Source: Apostichopus japonicus
Lineage: Eukaryota; Echinodermata; Holothuroidea; Aspidochirotida; Stichopodidae
DNA length: 64,000 nucleotides
Direction of reading: 5' to 3'
Assembly (NCBI RefSeq): GCF_037975245.1
Contig: NC_092564.1
Location: 14,883,984-14,947,983, forward strand
Within the stretch, counting starts at the first letter, position 1, and every line of letters starts with the position of its first letter. Shown piece after piece: positions 13,909 through 26,689 of the stretch. The position numbers and the translations under genes were made by a program. The notes beneath the pieces were generated by a model. It was not told the origin of the DNA. It did not search any database and was given only the letters and a program-made list of their open reading frames with translations.

Positions 13909-14142
13909 CCCACGTGAATTGTTATTGGGATTGAAAGGACACAAAATAAAATGGAATTCGACCAGGATTTGAACCAGTGTCATGTATGATTACAGATCTA
14001 AAAAAGTTTGAATATGAAATGAAAAATAAAATCTGCAGATGTTCTCTCAGTGACTAGTTTATGCATTAATTAATTAATGTAAGGAATGGTTAATATCTAC
14101 TGAGATAAGTTCTGAAGATATGACCATGCCCCACAGTATAAG

Positions 14143-14694
14143 TCATACATCCATGGTGTAAGTGATATGTCCATGGTGTATGTGATATGTCCATGGTGTA
14201 AGTGATATGTCCATGGTGTATGTGGTATGTCCATGGTGTAGTGATATGTCCATGGTGTAAGTGACATGTCCATGGTGTATGTTGTATGTCCATGGTGTAT
14301 GTGGTATGTCCATGGTGTAAGTGATATGTCCATGGTGTAAGTGACATGTCCATGGTGTACGTGATATGCCCATAGTGTACGTGATATATATATCAATGGG
14401 TATAAAGTGAAATGTCCATGGTGTAAGTGATATATCCATGGTGTAAGTAATATGTCTATTTTGTAAGTGGTATGTCCATGGTAAAGTTATATGTTCATGG
14501 TGTAAGTAATATATCCATGGTGTACGTGATATGTCCATGGTGTACATGGTATGTCCATAATGTAAGCGAAATATGTCCATGAGTATAAAGTGACATGTCC
14601 ATGGTGTAAGTGATAATGTCCATGAGTATAAAGTGACATGTCCATGGTGTAAGTGACATGTTCATGGTGTAAGTGATATGTCCATTTTCTAAAA
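14143..14694 (+). repeat. 20-bp minisatellite (TCCATGGTGTAAGTGATATG)
   Basis: Roughly 27 units of 20 bp, with occasional 19-22 bp variants and a few interruptions containing GAGTATAAAG. The unit length is not a multiple of three and the minus strand of the unit lacks stops, so all three minus-strand frames stay open for up to 145 codons. All give the same 20-residue cycle (MDISLTPWTYHLHHGHITYT-like). These frames are a by-product of the repeat, not genes. Each unit carries CCATGG and, on the plus strand, GTAAGT. Confidence 0.9.
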
Positions 14695-17600
14695 GATGTA
14701 CTGTACATATCCATTTATCAGTATCTTAATAGATTCTTGGTTGTATTGCAACAGCTTTTTGTGTTGAGTTTTATTCATTTTCACTAGGTCCTGCTAAAAC
14801 ACAATATTATAAAATCCCATGCTGTACCTACTGTACTTTGCATAGGCTACCTGTGTACTCATGCAGTTCCTGTTAGCTTGACTTTGTCTAATTTCATTTC
14901 AGAAAATGAAGACAAACATAACAAAATTGAAAACATCTGATTTTGTTTTTTCAAATGTGAATACTGTATTTTTAAATATGTAGGTATCTGGGCCACAATT
15001 TTTTTTTTTTTTTAGAATCTAATGAAATTATTGATTTTTTCCTTATTAAAATAAGGTAATTTTAATGAGGAAAGATCGAAAAATAAAAGAAGACATGTAC
15101 TGTAGGCAGGTGTTTTGCTGTACAGCGTTACTTAAATTCACGAATTGCAATTTCAGTAATACCCAGTTGGTTAGGGAGTCCTACAAAATACTCCACAGAT
15201 GGTGTAAACAAATATAAATGGAAGATGATGTAAGCAAATAGGATTGGAAGATGATGTAAGCCTTATAAGGCACGTTAGAAATACATTGATGAAATGGGGG
15301 GGGGAGGGGGGAGGAGGAGCTATAGCAATTGGAAATTTGCAAGTGGCATCAAAGCATTATAGCTGAGTTTAACTATCATGAGGTGTGTTGGTGTGATAGT
15401 TTGGTTGGTAGGGATATCAATCTATTCCTGGACTTGAAAAGTGATGAAGTTAATTCAAAAGTCAATGGAGTGAAACCTAATGCATACCTTTTAAAAGTTC
15501 AGCTACTTGAAATATTTAGTACCCAGCTTTCTTTACCATATTATTTCGAACATATATGTGCATTTTGGAATGAAATTAACCAACCTAAACATTTAAACCT
15601 TTGTCCATTATTGTAAAAGATCCTTATATGTATAGAAATTTGCAGGGAAACTTGTATGGAAACCTTCAAGTGATAGGAAGAATGCTAATAGAGGGCGCTC
15701 ATCCAGCATACTGTGATCGCCCTTGCAAAAAACTTGTGCGCAAATTGCAAGTAAGTATTGCAGAGGTTGCATGTATTATAGTGCGTGGTAGCTTGATACG
15801 CAGAACAAAATTTGTGTACGTGCTCCATTCACACAACTTATTGTCACCACTTGCATCCTCAGAGAGAAGCAAATTTCAATTGCACATTTTGCACGCAAAA
15901 AAACAAAAAGTGGTTAGCAAGATCTTGTGTATTGATTGCTGAATACACGCAACTTTTTGCAACTGAACAAACCAGATTCGAACAAAGAGCGAGCAATTTG
16001 GACTTGGACATAGTAGTTGCAAAGTACAACCCTGGGCTTAGCAACACACATTACAAGCTATTACTGTACCTAAGGCAAAATATCATTTACATGATCAAAT
16101 GAATTTTCATGTTTTAATTTAATGAAAGAAGTTTGTGCAATGTGTAAGATACCATTTTCAAAACAGAATGTAGAGGGGAAGTGTGTGGGGTGGGGGTGAG
16201 TGGATGTGAGAGGGGAAGGTATGAATGCTACAAAAGTGCATAGATCTGCTCTCATGGAAGTTTGCCATGACAGAGAAAACTAAAATAGAAAAAAAAATGT
16301 TTTAGCCTTGACAATATACCAAAATAGATATATTATGTCATGGAATGATAACACATCAAAAAGATGCATACCAAGCATATACGGTATGTTTGTGACTGCA
16401 GAATTCAAAAACTTGTAAAGGTTCACAGATTAATGAAATTCAGCATTATTTTTTTTATGGAATGTTCTGCAACCAAGGTTACTAACACATATCTTAGAGA
16501 CTAATCTTTTTGGTTTTAGCCTAGTTTTTATTTCAAAACTGTTATATTTTATTATACCAATTGTTGCACAGTAACCACCAATAGTTTCTATGACAAAGAA
16601 AGAGAAATAAGCAACTCCACGTTTCACAGGCAAACTTTAAAAGGAGAGCTTGTTTGTCAAGACTCTATATATATCCCCTTGTTAATATAAATGTTATGGA
16701 GAGAGATTTAAAGTTGTCCTATTATGATAGTTTCCAAAAGATCCACAGGAGACTACAGACACTACCACAGACTAACATAACAGGTTATATATATTCTGCA
16801 TTCTATCCAGTTTCAACTCCTACACATTGTTAATTTAAGCAATCCCAAGGAGAAGAGTTAAATGTTTGTGAGTGTTTTTATTCAGGTTCAGATTCAGTTC
16901 ATTCCTGAAAAGCAAACTGAATTCAAAATTTAAGCTTATTCAAAAACATTCAATAGTATTCAAAACAGCTGATATTGTTTCCATGGTAACCTTTCTCACC
17001 ATGCACATACACATGAGCACAGTATCATATATTACTGTACATAAATGTAGTCTGTTCCATTTATGTCCACAACAGAATGTTAACTTTGTACTGGACTTTT
17101 CAAAAGTGCTACTTTCCAACTATTAAGATGGTCGGGGAAGGGGAGTATTTTCCAAATTTTTTATTATTGAAAATTGCCACTGTTTGCACCAAAACTTAAC
17201 TTGATCTGTAAAAGTTGTGATGTCATAGCTGCTGCAGCTGCACAATAAGAGCAATTGGTTTTCTTTACTTTTTGCACTGTACTGTTCTGACCTTGAATTG
17301 GACCTGGGTTCCAACTTTTCTTTCTTAAGGGGATGTGAAGTAATCGGTCCCCCCCCCCCAAATGACTGTGTAGCCATATGTTAATGCATCACACCATCTT
17401 GTAGAAGAAATTTTGGAGACATAAAAACATGAAATCTTGAAATAATTTGCAACTGTGCATACTTGGTATTACATCTTTTTTGCTCAAAGTTCATTTTTGG
17501 TAGAAAACGTGTCAAAACACGTCAAATGCTGTTATCTCCAAAAATGATACATATGAACCGACAGCAGATTTCACTAGCATACTTAAAATACGTCCCACTT

Positions 17601-20060
17601 TCATCAGATAGAAAATGAAAGATCCTCTGGACTAAATCCTTTGAATTTTCATAGTACGATACATAATACGGAATGGTTCACAGCAAATAACAGATGGCGT
17701 ATTATCTTGCACTGTTTACCTTGCAGGGAAAATTCATCCAACGAGAGTAAAAATAGCTAACCCAGTTATTCCCAGATCAATCTATTTATTTCATGGAGAT
17801 TACCGGTCCTACGATTACATCTAATTTTCAGACATTCTGATCACCATCAATAAGAGTGATCTTGGAGAATCTTGGTAAAATGTTGCTATATTTGCTATAA
17901 ATAGTCCAAAATGTTGCTATATTTGCTATAAATAGATCAAAATGTTGCTATATTTGCTATAAATAGACTATATATGCAAACTGCTGCAATAATCCTGACA
18001 AGATGTAACAGGCTTGACCAAGTCCTACTGACTCGGAATATAAAATGCAAATTAACTAAAGAAAACCATCAAAGCTGTATATATATATCCCAACTCTGTC
18101 CCAAATATATATATATTATTCCTGAAGTTGCTTTTAAATATAATCATAAAGACAGAGGACGTAGCATGAGGAAGCCAGTCTGTCATTATAAGTCTTAAAG
18201 ATTGATACTTTACAAATATCTCTCGAATATGTACTGGTCTATAACAAATAATGAAGGGAAATTGTTTTTTCCAGAAGTCAAAACATGTGGTACATAGAAT
18301 AGAGGTTGATATTTCAATAACAATGACTGGTCACACAGTTTAAATATTACAGTTTATTTTGAATACATTGTCTAGTTCAGGTCATTGAGATGTGTACCTA
18401 TATAGAGAATTTTTTAAATGATGACAACCATCTATTTTAAACCAACTCATTAAACTTGCTTGGAACAGCAATTGTTTTCAATTTGTGAAAACAAAGCATG
18501 ATAAAATACATTGTTGTATAATCACACCCAAATTGTGCCGAATTAAAAAACAAAAAATTATTTAGAGGTTGCACGTATAAACCGTAACTCACTGAAAAAA
18601 CAAGTGAAGAGTTATAATGAACAGAATTATAGTACCTTAGCATGGTAAATTAATATTCTGTAACTATAGTATGTCCCCCTCCACCCGCGCTCCCTCTCCT
18701 GCACCACCCACAACCCCACCACCACACAGAAATGGAGAGAGTAGAGAATATGCCATACAACCTTTAAACACAAATGTGCGCCTTGCTCCTCCACTCCTCA
18801 CTTTTCTAATTATACAGAATCATGAAATACAGAATAATTATAGCATGAATATATATGTGTTGTGAGAGAATTTAATATTAGTCATTTTTTTTTTTAAAGT
18901 AAAGTACATTGCCTAAACACAGGGCGATACTGACGGATGTAGAAACCTGTCAGGATAATCCCATGCATGTAATTACTCCACATCATTATGAACTTGATAA
19001 AAACTTTAATCTGTCATAAGAGTTCTTAACTCGGCTCAAAAGAGCCTAGAGGGCTCCATCTGCACTTGCTGAGCTGCGGTATGACAATCTCTATATGTAA
19101 TAAATAAAGGATTACAGGTTTTGATAACAGTATAAACCACAAGGATATATAAGCTGGCTGCTATCACTTTCATTCCATAAGAATGGAAAAAAAGAAAGAC
19201 AGTTAAGAGACGGAGACGAGGATGGAGAAGAAGACAAAGAGAAACATTGAGAAACTTTGCCCAGAAGCTATGACGGTGAAAGCTGACAGATTTATCGCTA
19301 ATTGGCAAATATCAAAGAAAAGCGAAAGGACCCTGCAGTTACAGATGCTTACTAAGTGTGAACTTCAGAGAGGGCATCGCTTTTTCTAGTGCATTTTTGT
19401 TTAAATCTTTTCCACCCACAAATATGTTTTCCATAATTTGTATCTTTTATGGTTTTTAACTGGTAATTTGTAAAACAAAAGTACCTTTCCACACTGGATA
19501 TATTAAGCATCTTACACGCATTGAAATTAATGCCACAGTGTGAGAGATAAGCATGACATGTAAAATTTATTTAATTTGCCCTATTATGCAATCTCTCTTT
19601 CTCTGCCAAATATTGATATTTCATTTATCAAAGTAAAATTGCATTTATCGAAGTAAACGGAAAATGTTGCACCATTGCCAATGAAGTAGGTAATGTTCAA
19701 AACTATTTTTTTCTTCAGTCATACAACGCTTTAGCAAAATTACACAGGCTGGACAAATCATGAATACAGTCTAGGGAATACATTCTTTGTGCAATATATG
19801 GTTTCAACTTCCTTGAATGTATTCAGATATTGAAGCATTCTTAATAACGATTTAAGTGGCTGTCAAAGTTTCCTTGTGGCAAGGCAGTATTCTGCATTTT
19901 TTGTTAAATCCATCATACTATTTAAACTTTGAATTAGAATCTTGAAATTTTGGCAACCAATATACAAAAAAATTAACAATTTTTACAGAAGGAACATTAA
20001 ATAATGTCTCAATAACTAATTATGTTTCTTTACTATGTCACTTTACTATACATAGACCAT
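14695..20060. other. Gene-free stretch
   Basis: No supported gene. It holds a poly-T run near 15,000-15,013, G-rich patches at 15,296-15,320 and 16,172-16,216, a 31-bp triplet repeat at 17,877-17,968 (listed separately), TATATA runs near 18,080-18,115, and a C-rich patch at 18,675-18,728. The open frames here are short and unlike any family I know. Confidence 0.4.
17877..17968 (+). repeat. 31-bp tandem repeat, three copies
   Basis: Three copies of AAAATGTTGCTATATTTGCT plus ATAAATAG are spaced exactly 31 bp apart (TGTTGCTATA at 17,881, 17,912 and 17,943), almost identical to one another. Confidence 0.85.
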
Positions 20061-20226
20061 GAAATCACCAGAATACATTATAGGGTCTACATGGTCAGTA
20101 ATCATCTCAAGGATGAGACTTTGCTTTCCACAAGATCCTACTCTGATTCTGAGCGTGATTCCTGCGTAAAAGTTCAAGAGCCTTCAATGGTTACTGTTTT
20201 ACAAAGTAATTCATACACTGATTAAA
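20061..20226 (+). CDS. Possible terminal coding exon, unrecognised
   Basis: A plus-strand frame ends at a TAA at 20,223-20,225. Its last 40 or so codons read as an ordinary polar protein tail (LLSTRSYSDSERDSCVKVQE and then a TVLQSNSYTD terminus) rather than AT-rich noise. An AG at 20,096-20,097 (GGTCAG) could be the acceptor, but its pyrimidine tract is poor, and I found no upstream partner exon. It may be the last exon of a gene whose other exons I could not see, or a chance frame. Confidence 0.22.
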
Positions 20227-21071
20227 TTTTGGGGTGGAGTCACTGGAGGTGAGGGTGGGAGGGGGGAGCATGGCAGCTGTCATACATGGTTAGGAAAGTT
20301 CATACATGGTTAGGAAAGTACAATTAATGCCAATGGATAATAGAGGGCAGCATATCACTTTACACAAAGATCATGGCATGCTTGCAAGTGTTCATTACAG
20401 TAACTGTAGAGAATCTTCCAATCTTTGTGTTCATATGTGTCAGATTTCTACTTCTGTTTATTTTTCTCCATAATTTTTTCTTGGTAGTTTAGGGAAGGTG
20501 TTCGCTACAGATATTTCCGTCTTGTAAAACAAGATTTAATGGTAAATAAAAAAATCAGGGATCATCTGCTTCTGTTGGCCTTCCTATGGATTTCCAGAAA
20601 AATTGAAATGATCTTTTAGTGACACACAATGTGTCAGTTACAAAAATATAACTCATGTGAAGATGCAAATGACATCTCCTACATTGCTCATAACATGAGA
20701 TAGGGTTGTTTGAGATTGAAATATTTTGCCATTTTTGCAATATTTGTAGAAATGAAACACAGGGGATAGTCTCTGGTATCATAATGCTAGATTTAGTTTA
20801 GAGAGCTTAGTTACTTTCCTTTTCATAGTCTTATTGTTTCCTTTACATATAACATAAATGTAAACATTTGCTTTAATAATAACTGACATGTAATCTGAAC
20901 AAAGGGTTCATCAAGCTGCAATGTTCTGTATGACAACTGTTCCCTCCCTGAACTATTAACAATTACACATTGTAACAACAACAACAACAACAACAACAAA
21001 ATAAGAAAGATCTACAGTTAAGTCCATAATTTTTATGCTGCCAGAGGAATTCATCTATTTTTATAGTCTTT
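20227..21071. other. Gene-free stretch with short repeats
   Basis: A G-rich patch lies at 20,229-20,270. Two adjacent 20-bp copies of TCATACATGGTTAGGAAAGT lie at 20,280-20,320. A pure AAC microsatellite of about nine units lies at 20,974-20,999. No gene is seen. Confidence 0.6.
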
Positions 21072-21810
21072 TAATATGAAAAAAGTCCCTTCTTGGCAAT
21101 AAAATATGCGATTGGGATGAATGTTTTACCTTGTGGTACAAAATATTTATAGCAATCTTTTGCAAAAAACAACATTCTCACTAACTAGCTATTCCAAAAA
21201 ATAGGAAAACAGTCCCTTCTTGGCAACGAAACATGCAATTGGGATGAATTTTTATCTTGTGGTACAAAATATTTATAGCAATCTTCTGCAAAAATCAACG
21301 TTCTAACTAACTAGCTATTCTATAAATAGGAAAACAGTCTCTTCTTGGCAATGAAACATGCGATTGGGATGAATTTTTTATCTTGTGGTACAAAATATTT
21401 ATAGCAATCTTTTGCAAAAAACAACATTCTCACTAACTAGCTATTCCGAAAAATAGGAAAACAGTCCCTTCTTGGCAATGAAACATGCGATTGGGATGAA
21501 TTTTTTATCTTGTCGTACAAAATATGTATAGCAATCTTCTGCAAATATCATAGTTATAACTAACTAGCTATTCTATAAATATGAAAACAGTCTCTTCTTG
21601 GCAATGAAACATGCGATTGGGATGAATTTTTTATCTCGTGGTACAAAATATTTATAGCAATCTTTTGCAAAAATCAACATTCTAACTAACTTGCTATTCT
21701 ATAAATATGAAAACAGTCCCTCCTTGGCAATGAAACATGCGATTGGGATGAATTTTTTACCTTGTCGTACAAGAAATTTATATCAATCTTCTGCGCAATC
21801 AACGTCTGTA
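21072..21810 (+). repeat. 126-bp satellite, six copies
   Basis: Six head-to-tail copies are marked by GATTGGGATGA, with GGGATGA at 21,114, 21,241, 21,366, 21,493, 21,619 and 21,745 (spacing 125-127 bp). Each unit contains AGTCCCTTCTTGGCAATGAA, TTGTGGTACAAAATATTTAT, AGCAATCTT and AACTAGCTATTC. Alternate copies share variants (CTTTTGCAAAAAACAACATT versus CTTCTGCAAAAATC), which suggests a two-unit higher-order expansion. Confidence 0.9.
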
Positions 21811-22032
21811 CAAGAATACATATATCCCATAAAATTTGGTAAATGTTGTGAGAAGGCAAAAAAGTTAGATTGCAATCTTAATATTTATTGATCACTATTT
21901 TCTCCAAACTGTCAGATACTTACAGAGAAAATGTCTTGAATTTTGAATTCCTGTGGCTTTAAAACATGGGAGAATTCATACCAAGCAGCTGTTTGTATTT
22001 GATTATCATAATAATACTTGATACTGAAATTT

Positions 22033-22197
22033 GCAATTTATAACAATGCAGCTCATTGGCTTGTCCAGTCCAGTTTTTATAACAATACAGCTCATGGCTT
22101 GTCCAGTCCAGTTTTTATTCCAATACAGCTCATTGGCTTGTCCAGTCCAGTTGTTATAACAATGAAGCTCATTGGCTTGTCCAGTCCAGTTTTTATT
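22033..22197 (+). repeat. 38-39-bp tandem repeat, four copies
   Basis: Four copies of CAGCTCATTGGCTTGTCCAG, each followed by TCCAGTTTTTAT and ATAACAAT. TTGTCC occurs at 22,061, 22,099, 22,138 and 22,177. The open frame over it (22,018-22,260) is repeat-driven. Confidence 0.88.
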
Positions 22198-25100
22198 TCA
22201 AAAAGTGAATTAATGGTAAAACATTCAATTGCCCTTTTGCATGTGATTAACTACTGGTAAGAAAGACATCTGAGGTAAAAAAAAAAAGCTTAAAGATAAT
22301 AATCAATTTGTTCATTAAACATTCATCGACTTAACAAATCTACAAGGATTGTCTTACCTTGAACAAGTGTTATCTTATTAATTACTCACTAGGACTGGGA
22401 AAACTTGCTGACCAAACCATATTCCTTTTTTTTCTTTTCTTTTTTTTCTCATTTTTCTCATCCACCGATCGTCAAGAATAAAATCCCCAAGCTGCCTGCC
22501 TGAATACATTGCTTAACAAAGAAATGACAGAAATGGATTTCTGAACTTCAAGGTTAAAGGAAAAATTGCCTGAGGCTTTCTACGTTTCCTGCGTTGCTAA
22601 AGTGATCTATCAAATCAAATGTGATCTATCAAACCGTCAAGAAATTGTGTTATCCAGTGCAGTGATGTGTTGATAATCACTGAAGAAAGAGCAGGCCATG
22701 GAAAGGTTACACCGGCATATACCATGCTAGGCAAAAACATTCTCTTTGAAATGGAAATGCATATTATGTTGTAAGTGACAGAAATTGAAAAGGGTTACTT
22801 TTCCCACTAGAATGTCAGAATCTGGTAGACTCTAGAACTTTGACATTGATCAGGTGCAAGAAAGCTACCAAAGTCAGACAGAGCTGGGGAGTATACCAGA
22901 AAGCCAATGGGCTTATTGTGATTCCTTGCCAATTGAGATTATAAATCCCAAGCTTTTGTCATTGTTGATTAAATTGATCAGCAAGGTTCTTTCACTGACT
23001 GTGGACCTACCTACTAAATATGTTACCTTACCATGTCTACAAGCTATTTTTAGCAAAAATGAACTCAAGCCCTGCCCCCTAATAAATGTGCATAATATCA
23101 CATTGAACATACATTATCATGTACAGCTATCTACCAACACCTTCACACAAAGTATGATTCAATTCTGAAAATGTTGACATTTGACCCTGTGACCTCATTA
23201 ATATTCTTGAAATGAGCACCAAAATCAATAGGGCTCTTCTACTCACTATGGCACATATATGTACCAAGTATGACTTGAATCCAACTTGTCGTTGTTCAGT
23301 CATTGTGTTTACAAGCTATTTTAGTGAAAATAAACTTAAGCCCCGCCCCCTAATAAATATGCATAAATAAAAAAAATCATGAGCTCACAGGTCTGTTAAA
23401 AAGAGTAAAGAGAAATATATTCTGCCCTGTTAGTTGAAAGCCCCATCTCAATACCTTGTCTCTTAAAGCAAAATATGTTTCATTGAATGTAAACTATTTT
23501 TGACCGGCTAAAACCTTCCTTTCTCCAGGAAGATGCTCACATTACAGTAGGTGGCTGTCATGGTCAACCTTGGGTAGATGTTCTTCAAAAGCTTCACTTT
23601 TCTATCACAATCATATTTTTTTTTTACGTTTTATCCTTGAAAATGATACATTTTGAAATATCAGTTTTCACTACATTTAGATTATATAAAATGCACCTTT
23701 CTTGTAGAAATGTTACTTTTCCTCTGTAGATTAATTGTTAAAGTATTATAAAGTATAAACGATACCACATACAACTCAATTGCCATGGTGACATCATTCA
23801 CTCTGATATTGCCAGGTGCAATCACAAAATATCATTATGTTTAAAAAACATAAATTCATATCTTTGCAACAAATCTTCCAGCAATATTGTTAGGCAATTA
23901 ACTTTAACCACATTAATATCTTTTTTAAAAGTTTGCTGGTTTTTTTACTAAACCATGTGGTTGCTCACAGTCTGCATCTCAGATCAGGGTCAGATACATC
24001 TGAGGTCAGTTCCATTGTATGAGTGATACAGTTGCTTTGACAATTTCTTACCTGGAAGTACTGTATGTTAATAATCAGACCAAAATTGCAGTAATAACCA
24101 TGGCTTGGGGGAAACTACCAGGATATGCCAAACAAGCACTGAGGTTGCTTCATGTTGTGGAAGCAGTATTTCTTATTATAAGGTTGTACCTTAATGCAAT
24201 GGTAAGGTACTTTATATGTCTTGGCTTGCAAAAGTTCTCAGGAAACTTTATTAGAAAATTGATTTCCTTCAAGTACCTTGACGATTATTACAACTGGATA
24301 GCTTACGGTAGCTTCAGATGTTCTCTCCGTAACTTACAACTTTGTAAGGGAGATGACTTCACAGTCTCTTTCGATTCGTTAGTATTTGGATATCTTTGCA
24401 GTATACGATCCGATCCTATAAATACACGAGCTTGAATAAAAAAGAGCCAGTTTTACTAACTTAGCATCCAATCAGCAGTTTGAATACCACTACATCTGGG
24501 GGTTTTTTTGGGTTGAAATAATAATATACCATCTAAAGCCTCCTGTAGATCTATCATGTTTCATTGTAAAAAATATATTTAGAACATACTCAATTTAAGT
24601 AACATATAATTTCTGGACTAAAGTTGTCAATCATGCAGACGAGATTAGGGTAAGATACCCAAGCAGTTTACACAAAAGGAAATAAACTTGAAACAAAACT
24701 CTAAATGAACCCAATGTACTAATTATCAGATCTGCATAAAAGACTAAGTGGACCTAGTTAGGCAGTGCATTGTCTGTAAACTTTGTATAATTTTCAAGTA
24801 ATAAAATTCAACTGACTTTCCTCAAATAAGAATCACAGAGGACAGTCAACACAGTAAAATGTTCATCTAATGCTTGCTATTTCATAAAACTCTGCCATAT
24901 CGAGTAGGAGGAAATGGGGGCGGGGAAAAAAAGCGATTCAATTTAAACTAAAAAAACAAAACAAATATGGATCAGCAGGGGATTGCAGCATTATTAAATA
25001 AATTTAAATTCATGAAATTGAAATCATGTGATCCTGATCATTCCTGAATGTGAAGTCAACTCGAAGGATAACTGAAAAATGTTGGAATGGTTATCTCAGT

Positions 25101-26689
25101 ACAAACAGCCATAGGGTTTTAAAATTCTAAAGTTTAATATCCTGCAGAGCAAAGAAAAATAATAAAAATCGGCGGTGAGGAAATTAATATTTCCTTGTTC
25201 TTGATAATACAGGGTATTACTTTGAAAATACTAATTGACCCAGATACAGCCCACTTGCTTCCATTTTAATAGTATATACATGTTATTTTCCACTTCATTA
25301 AAAACCACTTATATTAATCACTGTTTTTTAATTAAATGTGTATTTATTGCAGTCTGTACACGTGTGTCCTACACAAGCTTTAACCAATAAAAGACAATTT
25401 GTTTGGAAAATTACAAGAGATCTTGTACACTAAAGTAATCAGTGTAGTGGTTGCCTATTGGGGTGTAAATCATTACTACTTTTCAGTGAACAAAGAAAGT
25501 TATAACTTCCATCATTAGTATGTTGGACAGCACACACTTTGCGGCTCAGAACACTATTGAACAAACAACCCTAGATAGCTTTACCAGTAGAGTACAGGTT
25601 CCCTGAATCCACCAGTTTGAATCCTCTTCTTGAAAAATGATTCCTTTGCTCTTAACAAGTTTTCCTGTTTTCCGATTCACAATTGCTCGCACAAATGCCC
25701 TGCCCGGGTGTCAATAATAGTCCTAGTCTTATATACAAACTTGTACATATACATAAATACACCAAAAAAAATCATTTACATATATAGAAAGCATCTATAG
25801 AGGTAGAAAAATGTCTTACAAATGATGGACATTAGTGACTAACAGTCAATTGAAGAGGGGGCTTTGTAAATCTTGGTAAAAAAGAGAACAAAATATTCAG
25901 CACCTTTAATGCCAGGACTGAATGAGGATTTGTCATTTTCTGTATTTTTTCTCCCCTTTCTTTCCTGTTGTAAATTTTCTGCTTCAAGACTGCAAGAATG
26001 TCTATAAAACAACCGGCTGCATTTCAAACAACCTGCGGAGCAATTTCCTTTTAATACTGGAGTCAACTGTGCGTTGCTTGTAATCGCTCTTCATCGATGC
26101 AATTAACTATATCAGCTCACCGTAAATGACGCAAGTAGCTGATAATTAATTTAGTAACCTAACAACTACCAACTTTCACACAATGTAATTGGAACAGTAT
26201 GTAGGCTAGGCTGGTAGGCTAGGCAGTAGGGTAGGCTGGTAAGGACCTGTCAAAGGCCTAGGCTAAAGATTCATATTTGATTTGCAGAGTAACAATATTT
26301 TCCAGTTTTGTTAAATGTCTAACTTTAGTAGTTTTCAGCCCCCTCTCTTCTTGTGTCACTGTACTTTGTGAGTTGGAATGTGCTGTGAAGGAGAACTCTG
26401 GACTTCCATTTCTTAATTTTCAAATGACACGGCAGGGTTTTTCTGCATAATTTAATTTTGTGGTATTGAATGTATCTTACATTTATCTAACATTTATGTC
26501 TTCCATTCCACTTCAAATGAAAGAAAAATTACAAATCGAAATCCAATGTTGGATTTTCTCGTGATCCAACAAAGAATTACAGTATGTGGCAAATGTATGG
26601 CTGATGTCTGTACAGAACTCTTGTCAACTTTTCATATATTATGCAAATTCTTGTTATAAAAAACAGAATGTGTTCTTCTTTGATACTAT
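22198..26689. other. Gene-free stretch
   Basis: No supported gene. Two related copies of an AGCTATTTT / GCCCCGCCCCCTAATAAAT / TGCATAA module lie near 23,038-23,098 and 23,310-23,368, about 271 bp apart. The 138-codon plus-strand frame at 24,019-24,435 matches nothing I recognise and lacks convincing codon character. TAGGCTAGG-type short repeats lie near 26,200-26,265. Confidence 0.45.
25570..25632 (+). mobile_element. tRNA-derived SINE fragment
   Basis: An A-box-like TAGCTTTACCAGTAGAGTAC (from 25,575) is followed about 20 nt later by a B-box-like CAGTTTGAATCC (25,613-25,624). The spacing is that of an internal RNA polymerase III promoter, but the tRNA stems are not intact. Confidence 0.45.

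Larger units (their letters stand above)
7003..14142. other. Gene-poor stretch with simple repeats
   Basis: I cannot support a gene. A poly-G run lies at about 7,801-7,816. A purine-only-like tract lies at 9,778-9,902. A palindromic mini-insertion at 13,866-13,908 is listed separately. An 11-bp inverted repeat, ATATCTGTCAC/GTGACAGATAT, lies at 13,080-13,090 and 13,121-13,131 with a loop of about 30 nt. A minus-strand frame at 11,412-11,636 starts with a plausible MDISGPAKDDK peptide but has no partner exon I can identify. Confidence 0.4.

Noticed and set aside
14090-14714. Four overlapping minus-strand ORFs of 75-145 codons rich in HGHITYT/PWTYH
   Set aside because: They are the same 20-bp tandem repeat read in three frames; no start context, no splice signals, no family match.
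24019-24435. 138-codon plus-strand ORF
   Set aside because: Longest frame in the gene-free left part, but no domain, no promoter or splice context and no paralogue; kept only as background.
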